This document shows, piece by piece, positions 8,008-15,489 of a stretch of 64,000 nt of DNA. The first letter of the stretch is position 1. Every line of letters starts with the position of its first letter. The stretch lies in the NCBI GenBank assembly GCA_963764955.1, contig CAVXVE010000037.1:1-64000 (forward strand), given 5' to 3'. A program made the translations under genes and the position numbers. Source of the stretch: Roseiarcus sp963764955. Its GTDB lineage: Bacteria > Pseudomonadota > Alphaproteobacteria > Rhizobiales > Beijerinckiaceae. The notes under the pieces are model-generated. The model was given only the letters and a program-made list of their open reading frames with translations, ran no database searches and had not been told where the DNA came from.

Positions 8008-8754
8008 AGGCGAGAAGCGCTCCGCCGACGTGAACGCTTCTTGATGCACGCTACACTCGCCGCTCAGAGAGCACTGCCGCAATTCGCGTAGCATTGACGC
8101 TTGATGCCGGTTGCGCCGGCCCCATTGACCCGACCTATGCATGCATCCCCACCGGGCATTAGTCGATACATGCATGAGTTTCAGAATCGCCCAACAGCAG
8201 GAAGTTCGGACTGCCCCGGCTGCGCACGACGTGGGGCGCCCATGGGAAGGACCCGTAAGGCTAAGCGGGGAAGGCTCAGGGCGGCATAGGGGCTGCGATG
8301 GTACCAAGTGGCCTATGGGAATGGAGAGCCGCTGGCGGGCTTCTGTACCCCGCCTCTGCCGTAGCCCCAAGGACCAGCACAAGGCGGCTCATGACGGCCG
8401 GGAGATGGCTGAGGGCGCGGCGACACTTCGGGCACCTTCCTCAATTGCCCGCCTCGAGAAGCGCGCCTATTCGTTGAAATGCCGAGAGGGAATGACCGGC
8501 GGGAGGTCCCGGGAGGGTTGGGAAGGTCGGCGGTGGGTGACGAGGCGGGCCTTCGCGCCTCTCTAGACGCTGCCCTATAAGGGAAAGCCTGCGCTCCGCT
8601 GTCGTTTCGTCGGGGGCGAGCGCATCGACAACAGCCGGTCACGCACCGCTATTGCGTCTCTAAGATAGTCGAGGCGCGCAAGGCCAAGGCGCTGAACCGC
8701 CAAGCATTCACGAATTCGCGTAAGACGCGTTCGCCACTAGAGTATCCGTATTGA
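8008..8754. other. Stretch without a supported gene; contains a hairpin-rich segment
   Basis: Frames on both strands are rich in Arg, Gly and Pro and match nothing I know. From about 8,284 to 8,370 several complementary pairs nest: CATAGG (8285-8290) with CCTATG (8312-8317), GGGGCTGCG (8289-8297) with CGTAGCCCC (8360-8368, one G-U type pair), and GGCGGG (8334-8339) with CCCGCC (8349-8354). This could be a structured RNA or a remnant of one, but the evidence is only self-complementarity. Confidence 0.3.
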
Positions 8755-9717
8755 TCAAGCGGTTTTTGGCGTCCAAGGGCGATTGGCCTTGAGGAGGGCA
8801 TTTGCGAGGACGACGAGCTTTCGCATGATTGCGGTTAGGGCGACCTTTGCCGGCTTTCCGGTTTGGATGAGGTGTGCGTATTTCGTCTTCATGTCCGGAT
8901 TGAAGCGGGCGGCGACGAGGGCGGGCATGTAGAGCGCTTGGCGGACGTCGGCGCGACCGCCGCGAATGAATGAGCGACCGGTCCAACGCCCTGACTGTCG
9001 GGCGATTGGCGCCAAGCCTGCGAGGTTGGCGGCCTGTCCGGCTTCGAGAGCGCCGAGTTCGGGCATTGCGATCAGCAAGGCAGAGGCGGTGATGTTGGAT
9101 ACGCCGGGAATGCTGGTCAGGATGGCGAAGCGATCGGCGAGGCTCACGTTTGCTTCGATAATCTGGAGAATGGTCGCTTCGACTGTCGCGATCTGGCGAT
9201 CGATCTGTTCGAGGCGCTGAGCATTCTGACGTTTCAACAGCGAGAGCGTCAGAGCTTTTCCGCGGTTCTTGGCGGCGGTTCGATCCTTCACAAGGGCCTC
9301 GCGAGCGACGTAAAGCTCCTTCAGTTCGAGCAAGAGCTCGCTTCGGGCTGGGCGCGCCTCCAATTCCAGCATGGCGCCCATGCGAGCCAGGATCGCCGCA
9401 TCCAGGCGATCGGTCTTCGCCAGCTTGCCGGTCGCCTCAGCGAAGCGGCGCGCCTGACGCGGATTGACCTTGACGAACGGAACGCCAGCGATGCCCAGCG
9501 CGCGTTCGACGGCGCGATGATAGGGCCCGGTCGGTTCGAACACGACCCGGTATAAAGGCGTCTCCGTGAGCCATTTGATGAGCGCTTTGTGACCTCCCTT
9601 CGTGTTGGCGAAACGCCGGGTGGCGCCGTCGGCCAGCCGATGGGCGTCGAGATGGTCTTTCGACACATCGACGCCGATGGTATCGTTCTTCATCTTTTCC
9701 GCGCCTCTGCTTGTCAT
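8755..9717 (-). CDS. IS110-family transposase (DEDD recombinase)
   Basis: A 320-residue recombinase. The N-terminal RuvC-like domain shows the DEDD residues in IGVDVSKDHLDAH, VVFEPTGPYH and KLAKTDRLDAAILA. A coiled middle follows, then the C-terminal transposase_20 domain with SIPGVSNITASALL and LAPIARQSGRWTGRSFIRGG, whose Ser is the catalytic serine of the family. Length is normal. The protein may start at 9717 (GGAG upstream) or eight residues later at MKNDTIGVDV (9693). IS110 elements use a non-coding RNA from the element end, and the sequence upstream of this gene is hairpin-rich. Confidence 0.9.
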   Translation of the reverse strand: MTSRGAEKMKNDTIGVDVSKDHLDAHRLADGATRRFANTKGGHKALIKWLTETPLYRVVFEPTGPYHRAVERALGIAGVPFVKVNPRQARRFAEATGKLAKTDRLDAAILARMGAMLELEARPARSELLLELKELYVAREALVKDRTAAKNRGKALTLSLLKRQNAQRLEQIDRQIATVEATILQIIEANVSLADRFAILTSIPGVSNITASALLIAMPELGALEAGQAANLAGLAPIARQSGRWTGRSFIRGGRADVRQALYMPALVAARFNPDMKTKYAHLIQTGKPAKVALTAIMRKLVVLANALLKANRPWTPKTA

Positions 9718-9904
9718 TCGGGGCTCTCCCCCGGGTATCCGTTCAGGCCAAAGGAAAAGACGAGGGCGATCAAACTCTAGCTCGACCCGTCAAACGGTCA
9801 GCGTACTCCCGATCCGACCCTCGCCGCTGACGAGAGGGCAGCCACCCTCTCTCAGCGGTTCCTTCTCGCCTCCTCGGCGCCAAAAGTCATAAGACAAGCG
9901 TCCT
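9718..9904 (-). ncRNA. Candidate IS110 bridge-RNA region
   Basis: Non-coding sequence directly upstream of the IS110 transposase, where IS110-group elements encode their bridge RNA. On the minus strand it contains a strong hairpin (9824-9858, about 14 paired bases with one bulge) and an alternative pairing, CGCTGAC (9825-9831) with GTCAGCG (9797-9803). The family rule gives the location and the pairing is seen; the identity as bridge RNA and its limits are inference. Confidence 0.35.
9824..9858 (-). repeat. Strong hairpin upstream of the IS110 transposase
   Basis: CCGCTGA plus GAGAGGG on one arm pair with CCCTCTC plus TCAGCGG on the other. The loop is about six bases and there is one unpaired base. 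Confidence 0.8.
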
Positions 9905-9914
9905 GCTTTTGGGT

Positions 9915-10514
9915 CTACGCATACCCGGCATTCTTGAAGTATGCGGCGCATTCGGCTGGCGGGTATTGGGCGAGGATTTCGCCGCAGGCGTCGGAGATGG
10001 CCTCGTAAGTTCGCGCTCCGACCTTTCGCAGCAGGGTCTTGAACTTGGCGAAGACCTGCTCGATTGGGTTGAGGTCTGGGGAGTATTTCGGCAGGAACAC
10101 GAGGCGGGCTCCGACATCCCGGATCGCCTTCCGCACCGCCTTTCCCTTGTGCGAGCCGAGATTGTCGAGGATCACGACGTCGCTGGGCTTGAGGGTCGGG
10201 ACGAGGAACTGCTCGACATAGGCGCGAAAGCGTTCGCCGTTGATCGGTCCATCGAACAGGCAGGGCGCATCGATCCGATCCTTGCGCAAGGCGGCGAGGA
10301 ACGTTGCGGTCTTCCAGTGGCCTTGCGGGACCTTGTCGACGAGCCGCTCGCCGCGCGGCGCCCAGCCGTGAAGGCGGGTCATGTTGGTCTTGGTCCAGGT
10401 CTCGTCGATGAAAACCAGGCGCTTGGGGTCAATGAGCCCCTGATAGGCTCGCCAGCGCGCGCGATGACGTCTTATGTCCGGGCGATCCTGCTCCTGCGCG
10501 ACAAGGGTCTTTTT
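9915..10514 (-). CDS. IS630-family transposase OrfB (DDE domain)
   Basis: The catalytic half. The DDE residues sit in LVFIDETWTKTN, VVILDNLGSHKG and YSPDLNPIEQVFAKFK, all diagnostic of IS630. The frame opens at 10514, directly after the A7 run, and has no start codon of its own near its beginning; the first internal ATG (10382) would cut off the first catalytic Asp. Translation is therefore expected by -1 frameshifting from OrfA. Confidence 0.85.
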   Translation of the reverse strand, partial: KKTLVAQEQDRPDIRRHRARWRAYQGLIDPKRLVFIDETWTKTNMTRLHGWAPRGERLVDKVPQGHWKTATFLAALRKDRIDAPCLFDGPINGERFRAYVEQFLVPTLKPSDVVILDNLGSHKGKAVRKAIRDVGARLVFLPKYSPDLNPIEQVFAKFKTLLRKVGARTYEAISDACGEILAQYPPAECAAYFKNAGYA

Positions 10515-10858
10515 TTAAACGTCACGCCGCTCCGCCGAAAAAAGCGGCTCATCATCGAAGTGTCGGATTTGACGCCGCGCTCGGCCCAAAGGCGATCGCA
10601 GAGCGCCTGAAGCGTGATGTCCGGTTTCTCGGCCCGCGCGGCCTGCAGAAAGTCCCGGTGCGGCATGAGCTTGGAGGCGCGGTGGCCGCCGTGCCCGACA
10701 GGCTCGCGCGAGCCATCCCGCTCCAGGCGCTCCAGCCATTTGATGGCTACCGATTCGCTGATCTCATAGCGCCGCGCGGCGGCCCGGCGGCTCATCGCGC
10801 CTCTCTCCACCGCGTCGATCACCCGGTCGCGCAAGTCTTGCGAATATGGCTTCGGCAT
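10472..10858 (-). CDS. IS630-family transposase OrfA (helix-turn-helix)
   Basis: The N-terminal DNA-binding half, 128 residues. The helix-turn-helix (LRDRVIDAVERGAMSRRAAA then RRYEISESVAIKWLERL) is followed by a winged second helix-turn-helix (PDITLQALCDRLWAERGV). At codons reading FKK the A7 run (10510-10516 on the plus strand) allows a -1 slip into OrfB; without it the protein ends 40 bases later in basic nonsense sequence. The start has AGGA five bases upstream. Confidence 0.85.
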   Translation of the reverse strand: MPKPYSQDLRDRVIDAVERGAMSRRAAARRYEISESVAIKWLERLERDGSREPVGHGGHRASKLMPHRDFLQAARAEKPDITLQALCDRLWAERGVKSDTSMMSRFFRRSGVTFKKRPLSRRSRIART

Positions 10859-10887
10859 TCCTGCTGGCCTCCGCCCAGCCAGCAGGG

Positions 10888-11863
10888 TGAATCAGAAATT
10901 CGCCGATTCGGGAATCCCGGCCCGATTCTACGCAAAAGCACGACGCTCTAGCACAGCAAAAACGACCGGTTCCGGTGACGCAACGTCAACCGCGAACGCC
11001 ACTGGCGGCATCTTTGGATTTGGCGGAGGTTGGCGGTTTCCAAGGCAGGGGCGGCAACGCCACTGCGGCGGCCGATGCGTCGGCGACAGGCGGCGGAAAG
11101 GCGATTGCGACGGGCATGTCAAACGGCGGTTTTACTACCGTGTTCAATCCCATTGCCGCCAACGCAACATCTAGCGCCGAGACCACAAACGGAGCGATGG
11201 CAGAAGCGGTGTCCACCACTAGCGGGAAGATTGGAGAAGCTCAGTCTACCGCGAAGACCAGCCTGGGGGGTGTGAGCGTTCAGTCGACCCTTACGGCTCC
11301 GTCATCATCATAATTTGTTTCAGATTTTGGAACGTCGACCGATGCGATCGCGCAGGGCGGCTCGGCCCCCGCCTTTCCCAATGCCGTATCCTTTGCCATC
11401 TCGACCGTCCTCACCGACAGGCCTACGCCACAGCGCTAATCGGTGGCGCGAGCAATGTCGCCGACGCCCTGTTAGGACCGCAAGACCAGATTTTCGGGAC
11501 TGCAAGTCAATTCGCGAGTATTTTCACGCCTTTAGGCAAGGAGATACCGGTACTGCAACCTCGACGTTCGATTTTCGCTTTCAGGGCGATCTGCTCCTTG
11601 GCGTGATCGACGCTTTCGATTTTGACATTATCGTCAATGGGGCCGAAGTTTTCGCCGGAGATTCTGTAACTGATACCGTCATCAATCTGGGTTCCAACTT
11701 CGGACCCAATATTGATTTGACGATCAATGGGTTTGGCGACTTTGCCATCGGCGGAGTGGTCGAGGGGGTTCCCGAACCATCCACGTGGGCCCTGATGCTG
11801 CTCGGCTTCGCGGGGTTCGGCTGTGCGGGCTGTCGCAGAACGAGAGAGCCGCGCGCGGCGTAA
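10888..11863 (+). pseudogene. PEP-CTERM-anchored exported protein, broken
   Basis: The end of the reading carries a textbook PEP-CTERM sorting signal: VPEPSTWALMLLGFAGFG followed by a short basic tail. Upstream is beta-strand-rich sequence (FRFQGDLLLGVIDAFDFDI, then VNGAEVFAGDSVTD) and a Gly/Ala/Ser/Thr-rich N-terminal half (NATAAADASATGGGKAIATG). The parts lie in at least three frames with breaks near 11,030, 11,313 and 11,500. The 5' end with the signal peptide is missing, replaced by the IS630 element. PEP-CTERM proteins are processed by exosortase and displayed at the surface, often with exopolysaccharide. This copy is a remnant, though some breaks could be assembly indels. Confidence 0.65.
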
Positions 11864-11875
11864 AAGTGCAAAAAA

Positions 11876-11912
11876 GAGCCCCGCGCGAGTGTTGAACTCG
11901 ACCGCGGGGCAA
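11876..11912 (-). terminator. Hairpin terminator for a leftward transcript
   Basis: GCCCCGCG (11878-11885) pairs with CGCGGGGC (11903-11910), with an inner GAGT/ACTC pairing. Read on the minus strand, the stem is followed within two bases by six T's (A-run 11871-11876 on the plus strand). It would end transcripts coming from the GYG-repeat gene or run backwards against the PEP-CTERM remnant. Confidence 0.55.
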
Positions 11913-12028
11913 AGCGCGCTTGGGCTGGGGGGCAAGAACTAAGCGCGCTCAACACTAAAACGCGACCCCACACCATCTATTCAATAAAATCGCCGTGAAC
12001 GGTGGAACTCCCCGTTACACCTAAATGA

Positions 12029-12061
12029 AAAGGGCCGCCCAAAAAGCCGCCCTTTCCTTTT
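12029..12061 (+). terminator. Rho-independent terminator candidate
   Basis: AAAGGGC (12029-12035) pairs with GCCCTTT (12049-12055), followed by a T-rich tail. It is downstream of the PEP-CTERM remnant. Confidence 0.5.
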
Positions 12062-12062
12062 G

Positions 12063-12091
12063 GCCCCGACGTTCGCAGCGCCGGGGCTTTT
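12063..12091 (+). terminator. Second rho-independent terminator candidate
   Basis: GCCCCG (12063-12068) pairs with CGGGGC (12082-12087), followed by four T's. It is in tandem with the preceding hairpin. Confidence 0.5.
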
Positions 12092-12156
12092 GTGGCGAGA
12101 GCTTCTCGGACATCATTTTAGCGCTGGCGAAGAATGAGCGGGTTTGAAAAGCCGCT

Positions 12157-12782
12157 TTATTGGGGTGATTTGGGCGCACCCGACCCTGTATCAGGCGCTT
12201 GTGGCCGAGCTTTCAAGCCGGTCACAGTCACGCTATCCGAGGGGCGGCAGAGGTTGACTAGGACTTGCCCGAAATAAGCGCCGGATGGCTCGTAAGCAGC
12301 GCGGCGGACCCAGCAGTTAGTAGGAATGATCAGGGGCGGAATGTCTGCGCCTACCGGATCAGGGACATAGCCGCCGCTTAAGCCGTTGCTGATGCTGACG
12401 GCATTTCCCGCGCCGTTGCCATAGCCGTACCCATTGCCATTGCCATAGCCATAGCCGTTGAAATAGCCATAGCCGTTGAAATAGCCGTTGCCGTTGAAAT
12501 AGCGGCCATAGCCGTAGCCATAGCCGTTGCCATAGCCATAGCCATAGCCATAGCCGTTGCCATAACCGCAACCCGCGCCGTAGAAACCCAAGCCGCAAAC
12601 GTAACCGCCAAATAAACCGCGGGCGCGACCGCCGCTGCCGTGAAAGCCGCGGTGAAAGCCGCCGCCATGGAAGCGCCGCCGAATCGGCTTCCCGCGCAAG
12701 CGGGAGCGGCGAGCAGGATCATCAGCAACGCGAGAAGAGAGCGGGCGTCAAACGCGGCTTGGCTGGTGGCAATGCGGAGCAC
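12157..12782 (-). pseudogene. Secreted Gly-Tyr repeat protein, frameshifted behind its signal peptide
   Basis: From 12782 the sequence encodes a clear signal peptide (ARSLLALLMILLAAPACAGS) that soon runs into Ala/Thr nonsense. In the next frame, from about 12699 to the stop at 12157, a coherent secreted protein follows: HGGGFHRGFHGSGG, then about 60 residues of GYGYGNGYG/FNGYG repeats, then a C-terminal domain with two Cys (TNCWVRR and VNLCRPSDSVTV). The join lies near 12,695. The repeat DNA is a run of CCATAGCCG-type units at 12,420-12,560. Gly/Tyr-repeat proteins are usually surface or matrix components. One indel restores the full ~208-residue protein, so this may be an assembly error. Confidence 0.6.
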
Positions 12783-12928
12783 GTGACCGATATGGGAGCG
12801 GCCCGCGCCGGCCGCCAGAGTTCGGCTCGTCCAATGTCAGGGCAGAGGACGGGCCACGGCACGCTAGGCGCCGATCGAGGACCGCAGGCGAGGGGAGGAC
12901 ACCTGCCGGCCGCTTCGATGCAAAATCC

Positions 12929-13141
12929 TCATCGCACTCTATTGAAAAGGGACCCCGCGCCGCAAGCGGGGCATATCAAATCAACGCGCGCGCCGATCGC
13001 CAGCGCTTCATTTGACCTGCGCGCCCGGGCGGAATAGGCGATCTGAAACGGAGGCTCCGTCCACGGGGCGCAGCATCCCGCGACGCCAAGGAGCGCGAGC
13101 AGGATGAAGAGAACGCAAATTGCTTGCCGATAGTCGGCCAT
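12929..13141 (-). CDS. Possible small lipoprotein
   Basis: A 70-residue protein with a hydrophobic N-terminus ending in a lipobox (ICVLFILLALLGVAGC) followed by a second Cys, and a short tail containing a CPAC motif (DLICPACGAGSLF). Start MADYRQ at 13141 is preferred to the ATG at 13165, because a lipoprotein signal is normally short. No family is recognised. It stands alone on the minus strand. Confidence 0.4.
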   Translation of the reverse strand: MADYRQAICVLFILLALLGVAGCCAPWTEPPFQIAYSARARRSNEALAIGARVDLICPACGAGSLFNRVR

Positions 13142-13188
13142 CGTAGCCCCATTCGCGTTTCGCAACTCGCGGCGCGAAAATGGCGCGA

Positions 13189-13330
13189 CTATGCAACCAT
13201 TTTGACGAAAATCAATCGGCCGTCGCCAGCCTCAGGCAGGATCATGTCGCTGTAGCTCTCACCGGGTACCGCGCATGAAGTCAACCGATCGGCCTCGCCG
13301 CGCGGCTCGAAAATGGCCCGGTCGTTCGGA
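13189..13330 (-). pseudogene. C-terminal remnant of a small antitoxin-like family
   Basis: On the minus strand the frame reads PRGEADRLTS, then PGESYSDMILPEAGDGRLIF and KMVA before a stop at 13189-13191. The core PGESYSD(V/M)IL recurs at 18,570-18,712, and an N-terminal part of the same family lies at 19,972-20,239. I recognise a short alphaproteobacterial protein that begins MIRIAITAEAFEAI and ends RxPGESYSDVILRL; the ending resembles the VapB-type antitoxin motif (REGESFSDVIRRL). The N-terminal part is missing here. Confidence 0.4.
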
Positions 13331-13421
13331 CCTCATCGACTCGAACATCACACAATTGTGGCTTGTCGGATCAGCGGGAACGCCGCACAAATCGCCTCCT
13401 CTCCCACGCGCCTCCATTAAG

Positions 13422-13988
13422 ATGACCGAACCGATCACCCCGTACCTTCTAACTACGTTTGTAGAGCCTGCTCCGTCTCCGTCGGACCCACCTGACGCGC
13501 CAGACGTCTACCGAGCGCTTGGTGTTGCAATGGTCGCTTGGGGACGCCTGGAAGGGCATTTCACCCTCACCACGATCGCGCTTCTCAACCTCGGACCCCG
13601 AAAGCAGAAGAAATTCCCGATGAAGTGGGAGGGTCAAGCCGCAGTCTGGCGGGAAGCTCTATCCGCCGTCCCTCAGCTGGCCGGATTGAGAGGCGTCGCC
13701 GAGCAATTCCTCTCGAAGATGGCCGCGCTCGCGGAGCCCCGACATTTGATCGTACACAGCAATTGGGGCCTGTTCCAAAGGGAATCGCCGGCCGCAATCG
13801 ACGCAATAAAGGTCCGAGCGCAACCGAAGACGGAAGATGGCCTGCTTCACGCCAGAACCATTTTCACCGCTGCAAATCTTGGCGAGTTTTCAGAGCGGGC
13901 TAATCAGCTCAATCTCGAACTGATGAAAGTCAGCGTTCCGATTACGGCACTCAGAGGATCACCGTCGAGCGCGGCGAGGCGGGTTTGA
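13422..13988 (+). CDS. HEPN-like hypothetical protein
   Basis: A 188-residue, mostly helical protein. A helix with WGRLEGHFTLTTIALLNL (about 40-57) and a later helix ending in RHLIVHSNWG (107-116) carry the arrangement 'WxxxE ... R-x4-H' seen in HEPN-type proteins, many of which are RNases or RNA-binding partners in toxin-antitoxin and abortive-infection systems. R107 and H112 would be the catalytic pair. The frame extends upstream to 13275, but that part is basic and unstructured, so MTEPITPYLL at 13422 is taken as the start. No antitoxin gene is adjacent. The family assignment is inference from the motif. Confidence 0.5.
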   Translation: MTEPITPYLLTTFVEPAPSPSDPPDAPDVYRALGVAMVAWGRLEGHFTLTTIALLNLGPRKQKKFPMKWEGQAAVWREALSAVPQLAGLRGVAEQFLSKMAALAEPRHLIVHSNWGLFQRESPAAIDAIKVRAQPKTEDGLLHARTIFTAANLGEFSERANQLNLELMKVSVPITALRGSPSSAARRV

Positions 13989-14120
13989 CGCCTTGCCATG
14001 CGGGCGAGTCTCAGCCCTGCAACTCCTCAGGCAGTGTCGCCTGATCGCGGCGAGAGCGTCGGGTGGAAAAGTGAGAGATGGTGACCACGCCATCGATGTG
14101 GGAGCGACGCCGGGCGGTCG

Positions 14121-14393
14121 CTAGCGTGCCGCAAGCCCCTCGTAGACCGCCCTGCATCGATCGTAGATGCTCGCGGACCGCGCCTTGGGGCAATCGGCTA
14201 GCGTCTGCAGGAGATCGGTCAGCTTCGCGTCGCCGTGCTCCGCCATGAGCCTCTCCACGCTGTAGCGCCCGCGCCGGCCGCACGGCCCACAGACGATTCC
14301 GAGCGTCGGCCCGCGAACGTCGGAAAGTGCGCAAGTGCCGACGCCGCTGATCTGAGCCAGTTTCGGTGGCCCGCCGACGGATGGCTGCCCTTT
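14121..14393 (-). CDS. Zinc-finger-like small protein frame lacking a clear start
   Basis: The open frame reads GVGTCALSDVRGPTLGIVCG, then PCGRRGRYSVERLMAEHGDA and KLTDLLQTLADCPKARSASI, ending YEGLAAR at 14121-14123. The CGPCGRRGRYSVERL part followed by LxDLLxxLADCPK is typical of short alphaproteobacterial proteins with a zinc-ribbon half. There is no ATG before the conserved part and the frame opens only at 14393, so either an unusual start is used or the 5' end was lost or frameshifted. Confidence 0.35.
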   Translation of the reverse strand, partial: KGQPSVGGPPKLAQISGVGTCALSDVRGPTLGIVCGPCGRRGRYSVERLMAEHGDAKLTDLLQTLADCPKARSASIYDRCRAVYEGLAAR

Positions 14394-14446
14394 TTAATCG
14401 GCCTGCGTGCTAGGCTCAGGTACCCGAGCGACCGCAGGGGAGCACG

Positions 14447-14653
14447 ATGAAGGAAGACGTCTTCAACACGAGCATCCGAAAGTTGCTCAAAGAGTTCGGC
14501 ATCACCGCTCAACGCGAGATTGAGAGGGCGGTGCGTCAGGCCGTGGCTGAACATCGGCTGGAGGAAAGCGAGAGGTTGCCCACAACGCTGACGTTGTCAA
14601 TTCCTACGGTTGGTCTGACACATACCATAGAGGGCGACGTCGATCTTGGTTGA
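14447..14653 (+). CDS. DUF6494 family protein
   Basis: A 68-residue protein beginning MKEDVFNTSIRKLLKEFGIT and continuing QREIERAVRQAVAEHRLEES, then two beta-strand segments (LTLSIPTVGLTHTIEGDVDL). This matches the short DUF6494 family: an N-terminal helical part with VFNxSxRxFLKxxGVTSQREIE and a C-terminal strand pair. A strong GGGGAG site precedes the ATG. The function of the family is unknown to me. Complete and in its own frame, so likely functional. Confidence 0.8.
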   Translation: MKEDVFNTSIRKLLKEFGITAQREIERAVRQAVAEHRLEESERLPTTLTLSIPTVGLTHTIEGDVDLG

Positions 14654-14855
14654 GTGCAATTACTCGCTCCACCCACAATGACGCGACTTATGCCGCACTG
14701 TAGTCGCGGATCATCTTCGCCGACCGCGCATCGCTAGGCTCCATAGCTGAGCGGACACTTCGACATGCGGGCCGAATCGTCGCGATTGTTTGAATCCTGC
14801 GGTCTGAGAGAGGAACCGCCGTCGGCACGATGGCTCTGGGACAAGGCCCGTATTT

Positions 14856-15158
14856 ATGAAAACTGTCCGTGAATTCTGCCTAGGTCGAACCATCATAGTT
14901 ATTGGCGCGATGTTCGTGTGGGCTTGGGGAAGTCAGCAGGCGCACAGTCAGAACTTAGATTGCAACAATGGCTGTGGCACATACGCAGAATACGCGCTTG
15001 CGCAACGCCTTCACTTGCCCGAGTCAATACAAAACCTGCCTAGCGATAAAATTGCAACGTGGTTTAGTCATCACCCGCAGTATTCCAGTCGGTTGAAGGC
15101 GTTGGCTGCCGAGTGTGAAAGCTCTTGTGCAAAGTGTGGGGATTGGACATGCCCATGA
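14856..15158 (+). CDS. Secreted cysteine-rich hypothetical protein
   Basis: A 100-residue protein. The N-terminal hydrophobic segment TIIVIGAMFVWAWGSQQAHS predicts export, with cleavage near AHSQ-N. The mature part has six Cys arranged as CNNGC near the start and CESSCAKCGDWTC at the end, which could form disulfides in the periplasm. The centre contains LPSDKIATWFSHHPQYSSRL. No family is recognised. The 331 bases to the next gene (15159-15489) hold no supportable gene. Confidence 0.6.
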   Translation: MKTVREFCLGRTIIVIGAMFVWAWGSQQAHSQNLDCNNGCGTYAEYALAQRLHLPESIQNLPSDKIATWFSHHPQYSSRLKALAAECESSCAKCGDWTCP

Positions 15159-15489
15159 ATGTGCCGAAGGTCGAGCGCTTGGCAGGTACACTGACGGCTC
15201 ACCTGCGACGACAGGTTGTGGTTGAGCCAACTCGATCGCGTTCAACCTACGCGGATGCGGACGGACGGGTATGCTCCTTGGGGAGCGAACAATCGCGCCC
15301 GCCCAGCGTCTGGTTCTCCCGGTCAAGCTCGACAACAGTTTGGCGCGGGTCCTTGGCGACCATGCGGCGAGATCCAGCGGGATGCCAACCATCTGCTCTC
15401 CGCCAAATCGGAGGACACTGGGTCTTTGTACGGATCGTGGCTTGGCATCAGGTCTCCCTGCTGGCACCTTGGATTGAAGGCGCCGATGA

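Larger units (their letters stand above)
9905..10890 (-). mobile_element. IS630-family insertion sequence
   Basis: Two overlapping ORFs on the minus strand, joined by an A7 slippery run, make up an IS630-type transposase. The limits given are approximate: no clear terminal repeats or TA duplication could be fixed by eye, only a weak resemblance around 9,900 and 10,885. The right flank runs straight into the broken PEP-CTERM gene, which this element probably disrupted. Confidence 0.65.

Noticed and set aside
8289..8370. A tmRNA or RNase P RNA suggested by the GGGGCTG start of a stem
   Set aside because: The diagnostic tmRNA tag and tRNA-like ends, and the RNase P core motif GAGGAAAGTCC, are absent.
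12420..12560. Regular repeats that might be a CRISPR array
   Set aside because: The repeats are contiguous 6-12 bp units coding for Gly-Tyr and Gly-Asn with no unique spacers. No cas genes are present in the window. The GKTW repeat at 48,210 was rejected as CRISPR on the same grounds.
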